Assembly (NCBI RefSeq): GCF_000699445.3
Contig: NC_067196.1
Span: forward strand, 47,905,364 to 47,969,363
DNA from: Schistosoma haematobium
Taxonomy: Eukaryota; Platyhelminthes; Trematoda; Strigeidida; Schistosomatidae
DNA: 64,000 nucleotides
Direction of reading: 5' to 3'
Position numbers and translations under genes: made by a program. The notes beneath the pieces were generated by a model. It did no database searches and was not told where the DNA came from. It saw only the letters and a list, made by a program, of their open reading frames with translations. Within the stretch, counting starts at the first letter, position 1. Each line of letters starts with the position of its first letter. Shown here one piece after another: positions 46,656 through 57,884 of the stretch.

Positions 46656-47275
46656 CCAAGTGAATATATATAATCCCTATTGTTTCATTTTATTTTAGAA
46701 ATGAGTATTTGCTTTCATTAACTAATAAAGTCCTCTGTTCATCAATTATTTATATAATAACCTAATATTCACCACATTTTCGTCCAGGGTAAACTTAATT
46801 TCTGTAGGAGTAATACATAAGTACGAATACATTCATGTGTGTAATTAGGCATTCGCCGAGTAAAGTCAAAATTTAGTTAAGGATATTTGCCCCTTTTAAT
46901 TGAATCACTAAATATAGATAATGATTAATGAAGATATACATAAACTGGACCAAAATGAGTATCTTTGGCCATCCATAAACTTTGTCCACAACTATTCATT
47001 TTTATACAAAAGCAGAGATAAACTATCAAAAATCAATGATAATCGTTTGTTTTCAGTAGCAAATCTAAGAAAGATACGTTATCTACTTTTCAAAGTCATT
47101 ACTTTCAAACAAATAAAGTGTGTTGAAAAAACTCACAGATTAATTTCTGTTAGAAAGCTTGTCGATGAGTTGATTGTGCTTCATATTAATATAAAACTTC
47201 TAATGAAGTCTATTCAAGTAATAATGTGAATAATATGAAAAATAAATGAAATATCATACATATAGTTCCCTTTAT
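46656..47275. other. Spacer between inverted SINE arms
   Basis: AT-rich. It contains a 102-codon ORF (46921-47229) with AT-driven composition and no recognised motif. Confidence 0.35.
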
Positions 47276-47339
47276 TATCTTAAAGAGAGCAAGAACAAAG
47301 ATTGGTGCACCAATCTTTGTTCTTGCTCTCTTTAAGATA
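47276..47339. repeat. Perfect 64-bp palindrome
   Basis: The two 32-base halves are exact reverse complements with no loop, centred on GGTG|CACC between 47307 and 47308. It lies between the two inverted SINE arms, but 180 bp off their centre of symmetry. Confidence 0.95.
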
Positions 47340-47416
47340 AATGAAATAATTAAATAATTTATCATTTATTTAAAATGGTAACATTAAAATAATATAAATA
47401 TGAGTTTTCTTTATAA

Positions 47417-47440
47417 TAATAATAATAATAATAATAAATG
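47417..47440. repeat. (TAA)n microsatellite
   Basis: Short trinucleotide run, about eight copies. Confidence 0.85.
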
Positions 47441-47740
47441 TCTATGATAGTATAAAACAAATAAGGATATCATTGAGTTAATGATTTCATTCCTAATGAA
47501 TTTCAGTATGTATAGTTAACGAATTCATTGTTGCACTTTCTGAATAATATAAGATAGAAACTACTTACACAAACAATCGTAGAAATTCACTGGGTACTGT
47601 TTACTTGACTCTTTCCATTGATGTTTAGGACTGTAATTGATCAGTCTCTTAATAGCATATGTACATACTGTGCGTATTGCCTCGATATTGTCTTAATTCA
47701 CAAGCATTATAAGCAAAGATGGATAGTGGTTAGCAGTGGA

Positions 47741-47785
47741 ATCCAGGACGCGCGTTTCGTCTTATTTGGGGCTCGTCAGTGAATT
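47741..47785 (-). ncRNA. Hammerhead motif, family B (47.77 kb, minus)
   Basis: Mirror of the 46465-46509 motif: core complement TCGTCAG at 47773-47779, CGCGCGTC|CTGGAT side intact, one stem I base missing. Confidence 0.6.
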
Positions 47786-47916
47786 CAAACTTCATCCCAT
47801 TGCACAAACAAGTGGTATCCAGAACTCAGTAGCTAAGTGGATAACGTGATGGAGTTTGAAGCGAGCAGTACTAGGTTCGAGTCTCAGAGTGAACATCAAA
47901 TCTGAGATGCATGTGC

Positions 47917-47961
47917 ATTCAGCTGACGAGTCTCAAATAGGACGAAACTCGCGTTCTGGAT
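47917..47961 (+). ncRNA. Hammerhead motif, family B (47.92 kb, plus)
   Basis: Stem I ATTCAG (47917-47922) with CTGGAT (47956-47961); core CTGACGA 47923-47929; stem II GTCT/GGAC with CAAATA loop; GAAA; 2-bp stem III with a tetraloop; predicted cut after 47955 (GTT). The minimal stem III is the known feature of Smα hammerheads, which are thought to work better as dimers. Confidence 0.78.
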
Positions 47962-47995
47962 TCCACTTCTAGCTACTATCTATTTTTGCTTATAA

Positions 47996-49029
47996 TAGCA
48001 TTTATTACTTTAAAGTTTATGAATATAATTTAAGCAAAGAATGAAAGTTTTAGACTGATCACAGGTTTCTTCATTTATTTTTTAAATATACTTCATCTGT
48101 CTCATTTTCCATAGAAAACATGTTTTAAGAAAAATATTACCTCCCCTCCTCCCCAATAAAACAAGCAGAACTATTATGTACTGTATACTGATGCAAAGAT
48201 CTTTTTTCTTAATTTTAATGGGGAAGATATTCATAGAAAAATATTATCACTATCTCAAAATGATTTTTTCCCCTAGAAATCGATAAACAAAAGTTGAATG
48301 ATATGTCACATTCATGATAAAATGGTATATAAATCTAAAAGTTTATTGCTTATCTTTTACTTATTTTTGTTTATTAAAAAAAATATCAATTTTCTTTTGT
48401 ACTTAAAGATTCAATTGTTAAAATGTAATTAAAAAACGTCACTTTTACTTGAATGAATTGAATTCATTACAAACAAATTGATGTCATTTACTTACATTAT
48501 AAAAATTCAGACAGCAACTGAAAGTAGGCAGAAAAATAAAATTTCTAGAAGAAAAAAATTATGATGAAATAAGTAATTTTCTTTTGTAAGGAGCTATTCA
48601 TCAGGTAAAATCAATATTGTATATTATTGTAGTCTTGTTTATGTGTTGAATTTTTGTTATAGTATTCATTGAATTTGAATAGATTACAAATGGCTATTCG
48701 TTTAAATCTTGATTGAATAAGATTTCATTGAAGAGTTTATGGAGAATATTATAAACATTATATTTAGGAATTGTGATAAGAATATAGAGCTGATACGAAG
48801 AAATGTTAGAATATCCTCACCTACAATTGAGTTTATGCACATTCATATTTATTAAACTCTTTAATTAACGTGTTCAATAGATAGTGTCATTTGGGTTGGT
48901 AATACGTTATGCGATTATACAAGATACCTCTATGATCAAGTATACTTGATCACGTGTTACAGCCTACATATATATCCCTCTTATTAACCTAAATGTTAAT
49001 TAGTTAAATCGATCGATAACTCATTCGCT

Positions 49030-49032
<3 letters not shown>
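47996..49032. other. No recognisable gene
   Basis: AT-rich intergenic DNA. Confidence 0.35.

Positions 49033-49084
<52 letters not shown>
49033..49084. repeat. (AT)n microsatellite
   Basis: About 52 bases of AT dinucleotide. Confidence 0.95.
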
Positions 49085-49087
<3 letters not shown>

Positions 49088-51414
49088 CTTAAATCCGCAT
49101 ACGTTTGCTCTCATTCAAATTTTCACTTTTGTTCGTATTCGCTTCGTGTGCCTCGAGGTTTTTATTCTGCGCTGTACAATAATGAGCTGTAGTAATGGAT
49201 TATTGTCTTTTCAAATTTATATATTGTAGAGAGTTATCTAAAAACGATTATCAGAACGCATTATATACTAAGCATACGAACTGTCTCTAAGTAATTCCAC
49301 TAGAAAGTAATGAATTTACGTTGCACATTTTGAATAGTCTAATTAATTAGTTATCTGTTAAGGTAACCTATAAGTAGCTAAGAAAATTATGGTAGTAATT
49401 AGTGAAAATATATGAGGGAAAGGTAAGGAGTCACATTACTGTAGGGTTTGAAATTCTGAAGTTGGAACCAGTTGTTTTTTATAGCTTAATTCCTTAAGGC
49501 TATATTTTACAACATGGACCCTAGAACTTTTGAAATAAGGATTGAAAAGCTTTTTTGAAGTGATTTCTATGATCTACCTCAATTATGTGCTTTGGGATAG
49601 ATAATCATATTTTATGGCCTAGTTGAGCTTATCCAATCTAATTTACGGTCATGATTTACCAGTCAGACGATTTTCAGATGCTTGAAAATCTGAGCGGGCA
49701 AGTAATCTCTCAGGTAAATACTTATCGAGAACCTTGCTAGCTTATTTCGAATGCCCCAGAAATTTGTTTACCGATCAGATACGTATAGAAGTTTATTTAA
49801 TTTGAAGTCAATTGCTATGTTTTTTGGTAACCAAGGTAACTAGGTGTCAGTATTCATCGTTCAAATGATGCCCATTAAAACATTTGGTTGCTAATCATTA
49901 AAACATCTCAATGGATAATTCTTCTGAAAAACAAAATGGTGTCATGACAACATTACAAAATTATTACAGATAATAGTAAGTACCTGTTATGAATGCAGAT
50001 GGTATGACACTACTTAAATCGATCAGTAATCATCTAGATTTCTAGGCTTTTGACAAAGAAAATATACATACAATAAAACTATTAACATAGGGAGATGCAA
50101 CAGTCATTGATAGCATTTTAATCAATGTTAAGAGAATGATTACTTAGTAAAGAACCATGAACACAGTGATTAGCATTTCTCCAATTAGGTATATTATACT
50201 TGTTATTTGACGATGATAATGACTATATATTATCTGATTACCTGATAATTTCTATTGTCTATCTATTTTTGAAAACAATATTGTCATAATTAGATAATGC
50301 CATACATGTATCCATGTATAATCAAAATAAAACGGAAAATGTTTTTCACAACTTGGCTAAAAATTTCATTAAAATAAGTCAAGTGGCAGGTTAGAAATAA
50401 ACTCTATAACAATACAATCAAGAGTGGTTGAGCATGTGACGAAATGGCTTAATGATCAATAATTATCGAATGCTGTAATGAAATTAAGGAGTAGTAAGTC
50501 ACGCTCCTCGATAACAGGATAAATAACTACAGCGGGTAAATAGATAGACCTTAAGACAGATTTTACGGCTTTTTATAGAAAGTATGAAGTATTTCTTGTT
50601 AGGTTTATAGAGGCCTTGGTAATCAGAAAACCTAAAATTCCATTATTTATACATGAACAATTTGTTCTTACCTTGAATCTATGCTGAAAACTTTAATGTC
50701 TAGGAGGGTGTGATAAGTTACTATTCTTCCACATTATAATATTTTTTGTTCAATTGATTACCGATGTTCACTTTATATTTATTGAATCTTTATTTAATTG
50801 GGAACACGAATACAACAGAATGATTCATTCGACTATAAAATAAACCCTAATCTAGTCTTCTTGTTTTCATTTGAGTCATGCAATTCACTGGGTTGTTTCA
50901 AAAACTGATGACTTGTTTTTGAGGGTGAAATAACTCTTCGTTTCCACCAGTTTTCGGGTTTTTATGTACTCCGTGGAGATTACGGTGGATTCCAGCGCTC
51001 AAGTACATTAGTATCATGAGGTTACAATATTTATGGTCCCGATTTTTTCAGTATTTATTTATAATTTAAAATAGAAATATATGCTTTTTGTTTAACTTAT
51101 GAAGATTATTGTAATTCAAAAGCTGATATTATCATCAGTTTATTTAAAAATGTCATGTATATGAATTTAGTGTCGAGGTGATTTTGTTTTAGACCGAACA
51201 CTTGAGTAACTCACATTTGTTATTCAGAACGAATGCCTAAAAGGTTTTGTGCATGGAAAGGAAATAGTTGTTGGTCACATAAAATTATCAGACTTATTTT
51301 ACATAACAAAGTAATATAACGAATACTTAAAAACAGTTATTTATAACTGAACAGTTTATCCCTATAATGATAAAGAAGTTTAATATCCATATTTGAGATT
51401 TAATAAAAAATTTC
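49085..51414. other. No recognisable gene
   Basis: 2.3 kb of AT-rich DNA; no ORF of note. Confidence 0.35.
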
Positions 51415-51503
51415 AGATGGGTTTTTGTGGAGATTCTAGTAGCTTCAACTGACTCATGATCTTAACCATTGAAATTACTACAATCTCCACAAAAAGCCAT
51501 CTG
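51415..51503. repeat. Inverted pair of family A tails
   Basis: CAGATGGGTTTTTGTGGAGA... is mirrored by ...TCTCCACAAAAAGCCATCTG with about 35-base arms. The tail of family A here folds back on itself. Confidence 0.75.
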
Positions 51504-51534
51504 ATATTAATCAACATATGCTCACTAGTGACTG

Positions 51535-51905
51535 GCTTCAAGATATATATCCTGGAGTTCTAATGAGAAGTGGTGACTAGTGGAGTTCAACCAGGTCTGT
51601 TGTGAGATAGTAACTCACTGAAGACAATGGTGACTGTGTCGCTCAATTTCGTGGATTAGTTGAAGTTAGACATTAACACCGCTGGATGCCGGCTCAGTCG
51701 TCTAGTGGTTAAGTGCTGGCGCGCAAAACCAGTAGGTCCTGGGTTCGAATCTCGCAGGGGGGCGAGGTTGTGAATGCTCACCGCTGAGGAGTCTCACAAT
51801 AGGACGAAATGGCCTTCCAGTGCTTCCAGGTTTTACATGGTGGTCTAGCTTTAATCGACTCATGAGTTCAACTATAAACTTACTAAAATCTCCACAAAAC
51901 TCCCT
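51535..51905 (+). mobile_element. Family A hammerhead element with extended 5' part
   Basis: Contains GAAGTTAGACATTAACACCG, box A (CAGTCGTCTAGTGGTTAAG), box B (GGTTCGAATCTC), hammerhead and tail. The 100 bases upstream (GGAGTTCAACCAGGTCTG...) also match, inverted, the sequence at 61390-61475, so the repeat unit is longer than head to tail. Confidence 0.8.
51779..51822 (+). ncRNA. Hammerhead motif, family A (51.8 kb)
   Basis: Core CTGAGGA at 51784-51790, stem II GTCT/GGAC, GAAA, stem III ATGG/CCTT with a U-U pair, triplet TTC. Stem I CTCACCG/CAGTG has one mismatch. Likely foldable. Confidence 0.65.
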
Positions 51906-53334
51906 TTTAAAATAAAAAAAATAGTCAGATATGTATATTCATGTTGAGAAAAGTATGTTCACTAAATAGACCTATTAAATAACGGAAGAATATGCCACCA
52001 ACTAAACTTCATAGGATTATCAAATTAGTATGAACTTTTAGACTGTGCAAATTTACTGTTATATCATTTTGTTTATTTATAATTAGTAGTGTTTTAATTT
52101 CAAACAATTCAGTTACGAACAGTAAGGGATTATAATATAATATATTCTGAAAATAATAATTACAGAATTTACGCCAGTTTACAGGCATGATCAATTTTAT
52201 ATAAATAGTAACATTAGATGTAAAGTACAAACATGTAATATAAGATAGTGTTAAGTATACTGGTTCAATAATTGTTTAGGTAGTATATGTATTACAGCGA
52301 TTCAGTGCATCAGCCGGGAACTTTTAATTTTTCTTAAGTGAACAGCCTGTTGATTTATGAATGGTGTAATTAAGATCATTTCCTGTGCCAGATCTTATTA
52401 ATGATAATTATCTACAACTAGAGAAAGTAAAACGAATGATCTAAGAATAAATTTTATTAGATCTTTATAACTGTATCTACTTGTTATGTAATCTTTACTG
52501 TTTTCTCTGGAAAATATTTCAGTTCTGTTTTCAAAGTAGATTTTTCTTTAAGAATTTATATAGTTGGATAATATACATTATGCATAGAATGAACTGGAAA
52601 TCTCAAGCATCTAAATACTTAATAGTACTTTATATTTTGCTTCATTCTCTTTTATAATCTCATTTATATTGTATTAAAATGTGAAAAAGATTCATCAATT
52701 CGATTATTTTTTGTTGTTGTAAATATTCGTTCATTGTTTCATGATTGTAGTGTTTGGTCGGGAAATTAGTAGAATACACATTTATTTTTATTACTTCAGA
52801 AAGATTTTAATACTCATAAAGAAAGATTGATAGCAGAAGCCCTGTATATATGAGCGAATAAGAACAGCATGAACCAAAAGGATGGTATTCAACTAGTGAC
52901 TAATTGGCAAATATTCGTTGACAAGTAATTGGACCCTTTCTTTATTCAACCTATTTATTTCATATGCATCATTATTTTGACTGGAATTTAATGTGAGTTA
53001 TTTTTTGCAGTACAATTATGTATTTGATGATTCCCCTTTTACTTGCACTTCAATAATTCAGAAACAACTTTACAATCTTTAATTTGCACTTTTATTTTTC
53101 CTTCATATAAAAACATATTAACATCGAATATCATTCATTAATAACTCAATCTTACACAGACATACACACACAATTCGTTCAATCATTTATTTTCACATCG
53201 TGAACTTCACATGATTCTCATTTAACTGACTCATGTTATTCTATTTACTAAAACCAACATTCAAATGTGATTGGATTAGCACAGTATAGATTTTGTTTGA
53301 TTTGCTTGTTAAACGCTTTGATGATTTTGATTTT
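51906..53334. other. No recognisable gene
   Basis: AT-rich intergenic DNA. Confidence 0.35.
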
Positions 53335-53745
53335 GATTATTACCTTAAAAAAGTCCAGACAAGTTAAGCTGGACGAAACGTTGGAATTATTTAAATTTCA
53401 ATCGCTGCGATTATTTCAAATATAATTTTCACATATAATGACTTCTCTATACTCGGCGCCCAAATTTCGTCAAACTAATCGTTCTAATGTTGACGAAGAT
53501 TCGTATAAACTATTATTCTTCAATCGTCAGATCACTGTAATGAATAATTGCCTTTAGTGTTATTATTAATCAGGACCCGGTAGCTAAGTGGATAACGTGA
53601 TGGCGTTTGAAGCAAACGGTAATAGGTTCGAGTCCCAGAGTGAAAATCAACTATGAGATACAGGGACATCCAGCTGACGAATCATAAATAAGACGAAACT
53701 CGCATCCTGGATTCCACTGCTAGCCACTATTCGTCTTTGCTTATG
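53335..53745 (+). mobile_element. Family B hammerhead SINE-like element
   Basis: The recognisable part runs 53570-53745: box A (TAGCTAAGTGGATAACG), box B (GGTTCGAGTCCC), hammerhead, and CACTGCTAGCCACTA tail. Upstream, 53350-53385 has GTCCAG...CTGGACGAAACGTTGG, a stem II plus GAAA half-hammerhead of unclear origin. Confidence 0.75.
53668..53712 (+). ncRNA. Hammerhead motif, family B (53.7 kb)
   Basis: Stem I ATCCAG/CTGGAT perfect; core CTGACGA at 53674-53680; GAAA intact; triplet ATC. Stem II (ATCA...AGAC) is poorly paired. Confidence 0.65.
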
Positions 53746-54514
53746 GTTTGTTTAATTATTCATAAAATTTCACATACTCGCATTAGAAACATTTTAAAAA
53801 TCAATTTATTCATAAATAAATTATTAGGGTAACTAAAATTACAAATTATTGTTTATTTAAATGGTAATTTACCTTTAGAACTTAACTACTAAGGTCACTG
53901 GATTTCTCAATAGCTAAGGTTATTTACAATAAGCGCTATGAATAATATCTAATATGGATGAGAAAAAAAAACAAAATCTGTTTTTAAAAAATAATTTGCA
54001 ACATTTTCCTCTTTTTTTCTTTCAAATATTGATCTACATATTAGCTATTTTTCCAGTGTTACGCCCAATAAAGTCATTTCCAATATTTGTGCTCATTGTT
54101 TACATTGTATTTAGCAATACTCAAACAATGAAATATGTCCTGTTTTAGATAGTTTTATAGTATGTAATTCTGTCAGTAAATATATGTTATCTGAAAGTCA
54201 AGTAAATGACTAATAAAGAGCTTTATTTCATAACCCATGAATGAAATTTAAAAAAAGCAGGTCACTTATTTATCACAGTCATTAAAAATGAAACATTTCC
54301 TCAAATAAACCTTGACTGGCAAGTTACATGTTACTATGAAAATTATCTCTGGTAAATTCGTCACATAAAAGTAACTATCATTGATCAAAACTTAAGCTTG
54401 CCGTTAAAATTAAGAGTAAACTAGTTATTCACCATTGAGGTTTTTTTTATTGAGAGTAGTTTCTACTAGTCGACAACTATATTTCATTTGATTAGAAATT
54501 CAAATGTCTAATAC
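53746..54514. other. No recognisable gene
   Basis: AT-rich. A 64-codon hydrophobic ORF (53954-54148) is not supported. Confidence 0.35.
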
Positions 54515-54539
54515 CGGTTACCAGTAACACCGGCTGCAG

Positions 54540-54833
54540 CCAGGCACTACAGTATATAAGGATGTTTGGAGAGCGTACAGACTCTTACATAGGCTTGGTT
54601 ATGTGCATCGTGTCGTTATCCACAAGTGGCATTTTGTGCACTCAACAACCGAAGTGCACATAAACAATATTGAAGCTATGTGGTCGAGGTTGAAAGGGTT
54701 TTTGAAACTTTATCATGGCTCCAGAGGCCGACTATTCTGTAGCCGTATGGATGATTTCCTCTACTGCATGCATTACGATTTCAGAACCTCTGAATGTCTT
54801 TCTGACCTTGACAAGTATTTGAACCACGTATAA
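54540..54833 (+). pseudogene. Merlin/ISXO2-type transposase fragment
   Basis: The open frame from about 54540 reads TTVYKDVWRAYRLLHRLGYVH, then HKWHFVHSTTEVHINNIEAMWSRLKGFLK, and ends at a TAA. This is the C-terminal half of the IS1016/Merlin (ISXO2-like) DDE transposase: the D of VYxDxW and the E of NxIExMW are visible. Merlin elements are known in schistosomes. The N-terminal half and its first catalytic aspartate are absent, and I see no terminal inverted repeats, so it is a dead remnant despite a clean reading frame of about 97 codons. Confidence 0.75.
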
Positions 54834-55089
54834 GAAGTGTATCCACTATATTTCCTTGGTTTTGTATAATATATTTTTACTCTATACTTGCTGTTCGCTG
54901 AATAGCTAATATTATCAAGGTCACCTAAAATTCGTTCAAAAGTCGTCTATAAATTAGGGTCTCGCCAACATTCAAAAATATTCAAATAATATGGTATCAC
55001 TGCTTAACATTTTGTCATCTATACTGATTAGGTTCATTTTATTTAAAATTTTAGTAAAAGATTACGTCAATTAGGTCATTTGATAAAAC

Positions 55090-55325
55090 TTTCATAGGTT
55101 GAAATCATGAGTCGATTGAAGCTAGACCACCATGGAAAACCTGGAAGCACTAGACGGCCGTTTCGTCCCAGTATGGGACTCCTCGGCAGTGCGCATCCAC
55201 GATCCCGCACCACGCGGCGTTAGAACCCAGGACCTACTGGCTTCGCGCGCGAGCACTTAAACACTAGACGACTGAGCCGGCATCCAACGGTGTTAATGTC
55301 TAACTTCAACCAATCCACGAAGTTA
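55090..55325 (-). mobile_element. Family A hammerhead SINE, core mutated
   Basis: Complete minus copy, from GAAGTTAGACATTAACACCG (at its 5' end near 55315) to the tail near 55090. The core is CCGAGGA instead of CTGAGGA, a change at an invariant U, so the ribozyme should be inactive although stems II and III are well paired. Confidence 0.78.
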
Positions 55326-56079
55326 CAAAATTCATCTGAATTTTCTAAACTGAGAAGAAACAATAATCATTTCAAATTACATTCAAAATCACTGATATTT
55401 CATAAATTTTCAAATATTATTTGAGAACTTTTTTTGTTTTATTTCATTTATTAACTAAAATGAGGTAACAGCAGATTATTCATAATTTTTGTCTTATGGT
55501 AAACATGAATTATAGAAATAATTCTTGTTTACATGTTTTATATGCTTAAAAAAATGGTTAGTATTATATACATTTAAAAAAAATTTAGTCAAAGGATCTC
55601 ATTGTATATATGTACACATTAGTTTGCGTAGCATTCATTCAGTCAACAAAAATGAATCGATTGAAATGATTGAAAAAAAAGTAATTCAGTAATAGTATTT
55701 TAAGAGGGGACTTTATCAGCATTGTAATAATAGTAATTATCATGCCAAATATTTTTCATAATAGATAGTAAGTAAATTGAATAAATGACCTTAATCTGAA
55801 TATTTTATATTCTACTTATGAATCTAAGAATAAATACTTTTTGAATCCAATTCCTTTATGATTCCTTATATAAAACATAATTTCTTTCATCATAAATAAT
55901 CGTAATTTCTATTGAAATCAATATACACATTTCCTTTATTACAATAGGTTATCAATTATGGTTATTTTGTATTTGTATACATTTTCATGTAAATTAGAAA
56001 TATATATATATATAATGCAGGATAAAACTAATAATAACCACCTAACTATGTTACATTAAGATATAAATGAAATTACTTA
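55326..56079. other. No recognisable gene
   Basis: AT-rich intergenic DNA. Confidence 0.35.
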
Positions 56080-56157
56080 CTTACTTTACTTACGCCTGTT
56101 ACTCCCAATGGAGCATAGGCCGCTGACCAGCATTCTCCAACCCACCCTGTCCTGAGC

Positions 56158-56690
56158 TTACCTTTCTAGTTCTGTCCGATTTTTGTTCATTTTTCTCATG
56201 TATGTCTCCATTTCTCGACGTAATGTGTTCTTTGATCTTTCTCTTCCCCTCCGGCCTTGAGGATTCCATGTGAGGGTTTGCTTTGTAACACAGTTGAATG
56301 CTTTCCTCAATGTGTGTCCTATCCACTTCCAGCGCTTCTTCCTGATTCCTTCCTCCACTGGTTTCTGGTTTGTTCTCTCCCATAGTAGGTTGTTGCTGAT
56401 AGTGTTTGGCCAACGAATCCCAAATATTTTGCATAGAAAGCTGTCAATAAACACTTGTATTTTCTGTATGATGACTTTCGTAGTTCTCCAGGTTTCCGCC
56501 CCATACAGTGGATCTGTCTTGACATTTGTATTGAAAATTCCGACCTTGGTGTTGGTTGACAGTTGTTTTGAGTTCCAGATGTTGTTCAGTTGTAAATATG
56601 CTGCTCTTGCTTTTCCGATTCGCGCCTTCACATCTGCATCAGACCCACCGTGTTCATCAATGATGCTGCCCAGATATGTAGAGGTTTTTA
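56158..56690 (-). pseudogene. RTE thumb and C-terminal region
   Basis: One long frame from [16 protein letters not shown] through [25 protein letters not shown] and a basic tail to a stop at 56158. It is more intact than the 15.6 kb copy, which shares most residues. The frame is cut upstream by the inserted element. Confidence 0.82.
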
Positions 56691-57074
56691 CTGATAAGTC
56701 TTGCAAATTGAACGCTATGTTCGTTTCCTAGGCTATTCTGTAACCCGCAAGCTAGAACTATACAGCGACTTGAAAAACGAGAGCGAAGACACAAAGTATG
56801 CGAGGATTACTTCACTCCAAGGTTCATTTTAACACAGAAAGTATAGGGTTTTTATAATATTTTTAAATGTCCTTGAGCTGCTCGAAGATTCTGGAATGCT
56901 ACTAAAAATGGTAGCAGCATGGCGATCAGCCAATCAGAACCTCTACATGTGGTGTTGCACTTCCTTGATATTTTTGGCTAAAACTTCAAGTGAACGCTGA
57001 TTGGATGAAACGCTTCTTAGTGTTTCCTGATCCTTGCTTGTCTTTTGCAAGAAATCTTCTGGATCACTCCAACA
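56691..57074. mobile_element. 384-bp insertion, candidate solo LTR
   Basis: Interrupts the RTE element and is flanked on both sides by TTTTA (56686-56690 and 57075-57079), a five-base duplication typical of LTR elements. It begins (C)TGATAAG and ends CCAACA, so TG...CA ends are nearly met. It has no ORF and is less AT-rich than its surroundings. Which LTR family is unknown. Confidence 0.55.
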
Positions 57075-57130
57075 TTTTAAACTTCCAAATCTCTGTCAAG
57101 TGTGATGTGGTTGATGCATGTTGTGTTGTA

Positions 57131-57343
57131 TCAGAGAATCTTGCTTTTCCCTTTGTGTATGTTGAGACCTACTGCTGCTGAGGCTGCTACTACACTGGTC
57201 GTCTTCTCCTGTATTTGTTGTTGCGTGTACGATAGAAGAGCCGGATTGTTTGCGAAGTCTAGATCGTCCATCTGCATCCTAGCTGTCCACTGTATCCCAT
57301 GCTTCCCCCCAGATATTGACGTCTTCATGATCCAGACGATCAC
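57131..57343 (-). pseudogene. RTE palm fragment, FANN catalytic site
   Basis: Reads DWIMKT-like sequence (here VWIMKTS), HGIQWTARMQMDDLDFANNPALLSY, and ASAAVGLNIHKGKSKIL. As in the 16.2 kb copy, the FADD aspartates are both Asn. Confidence 0.82.
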
Positions 57344-57350
57344 TAGGAGA

Positions 57351-57884
57351 AAGCGAAATATTAGGAAAAAATTATTAAGTTATGAAAGATCAGTGCCTGA
57401 TCTGGTCAAAAGTATTATTATAGAAAATAATTGTGTACAATAAATAATATATACCTATATTTTAATAAGGATGTAGAGTTATTTTGAAATGATTGAGTTT
57501 CCAGTGGATGCTTTCTGAAGTGTTGTATTTTTCCAGATGGAAGATTTCATGGAAAAGCTTTTATTGTAGTTTTGAATAACATTAACTTTGTCTACTATAA
57601 GTAAAATTGAGCCCTCTAAATTAATTATATGTCCACTTAACCAATTGTTTGGGCAGTTTTGTTTAAATTGAGGAGTCTATTATTCTAATTATGGTCTAAA
57701 ATCGAGGCTTGGTTAAATTTTGTACAGCTGACAATCAGTTAATGAACAAAAACGATAAGTAATTTTGTCTTAAACGAAGTATGTTTTTGGTTGTTTAATT
57801 CGAGGAATTTAAAATGTGACACAACAGAAATTGACTACTCAAGTGATATTTATGCAGAAACATCTTTATACACCATAGTTTTAT
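57351..57884. other. No recognisable gene
   Basis: AT-rich intergenic DNA. Confidence 0.35.

Larger units (their letters stand above)
47590..47995. mobile_element. Head-to-head family B SINE pair (right arm)
   Basis: Reverse complement of 46256-46655, about 98-99% identical by eye over at least 235 bases. It contains a headless minus copy (tail about 47600-47740, hammerhead about 47741-47785) and a full plus copy (box A TAGCTAAGTGGATAACG near 47832, box B GGTTCGAGTCTC near 47874, hammerhead). Confidence 0.85.
56080..57350 (-). mobile_element. RTE LINE 3' fragment interrupted by an insertion
   Basis: Same subfamily as the element at 15.5-18.8 kb. It holds palm fragment 57131-57343, then a 384-bp insertion (56691-57074), then thumb and C-terminus 56158-56706, and a TAAG-type 3' tail at 56080-56095. 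It is truncated upstream of 57350. Confidence 0.85.

Noticed and set aside
46921..47229. 102-codon ORF between the inverted SINE arms
   Set aside because: Lysine/isoleucine/asparagine-rich, AT-driven composition; no motif; expected by chance in such sequence.
49029..49229. Plus-strand 66-codon ORF with an Ile-Tyr repeat
   Set aside because: Again the AT microsatellite read as protein.
57530..57600. Possible further family C copy
   Set aside because: Only AAAGCTTTTATTGT resembles the family; the core and stem III are not seen.
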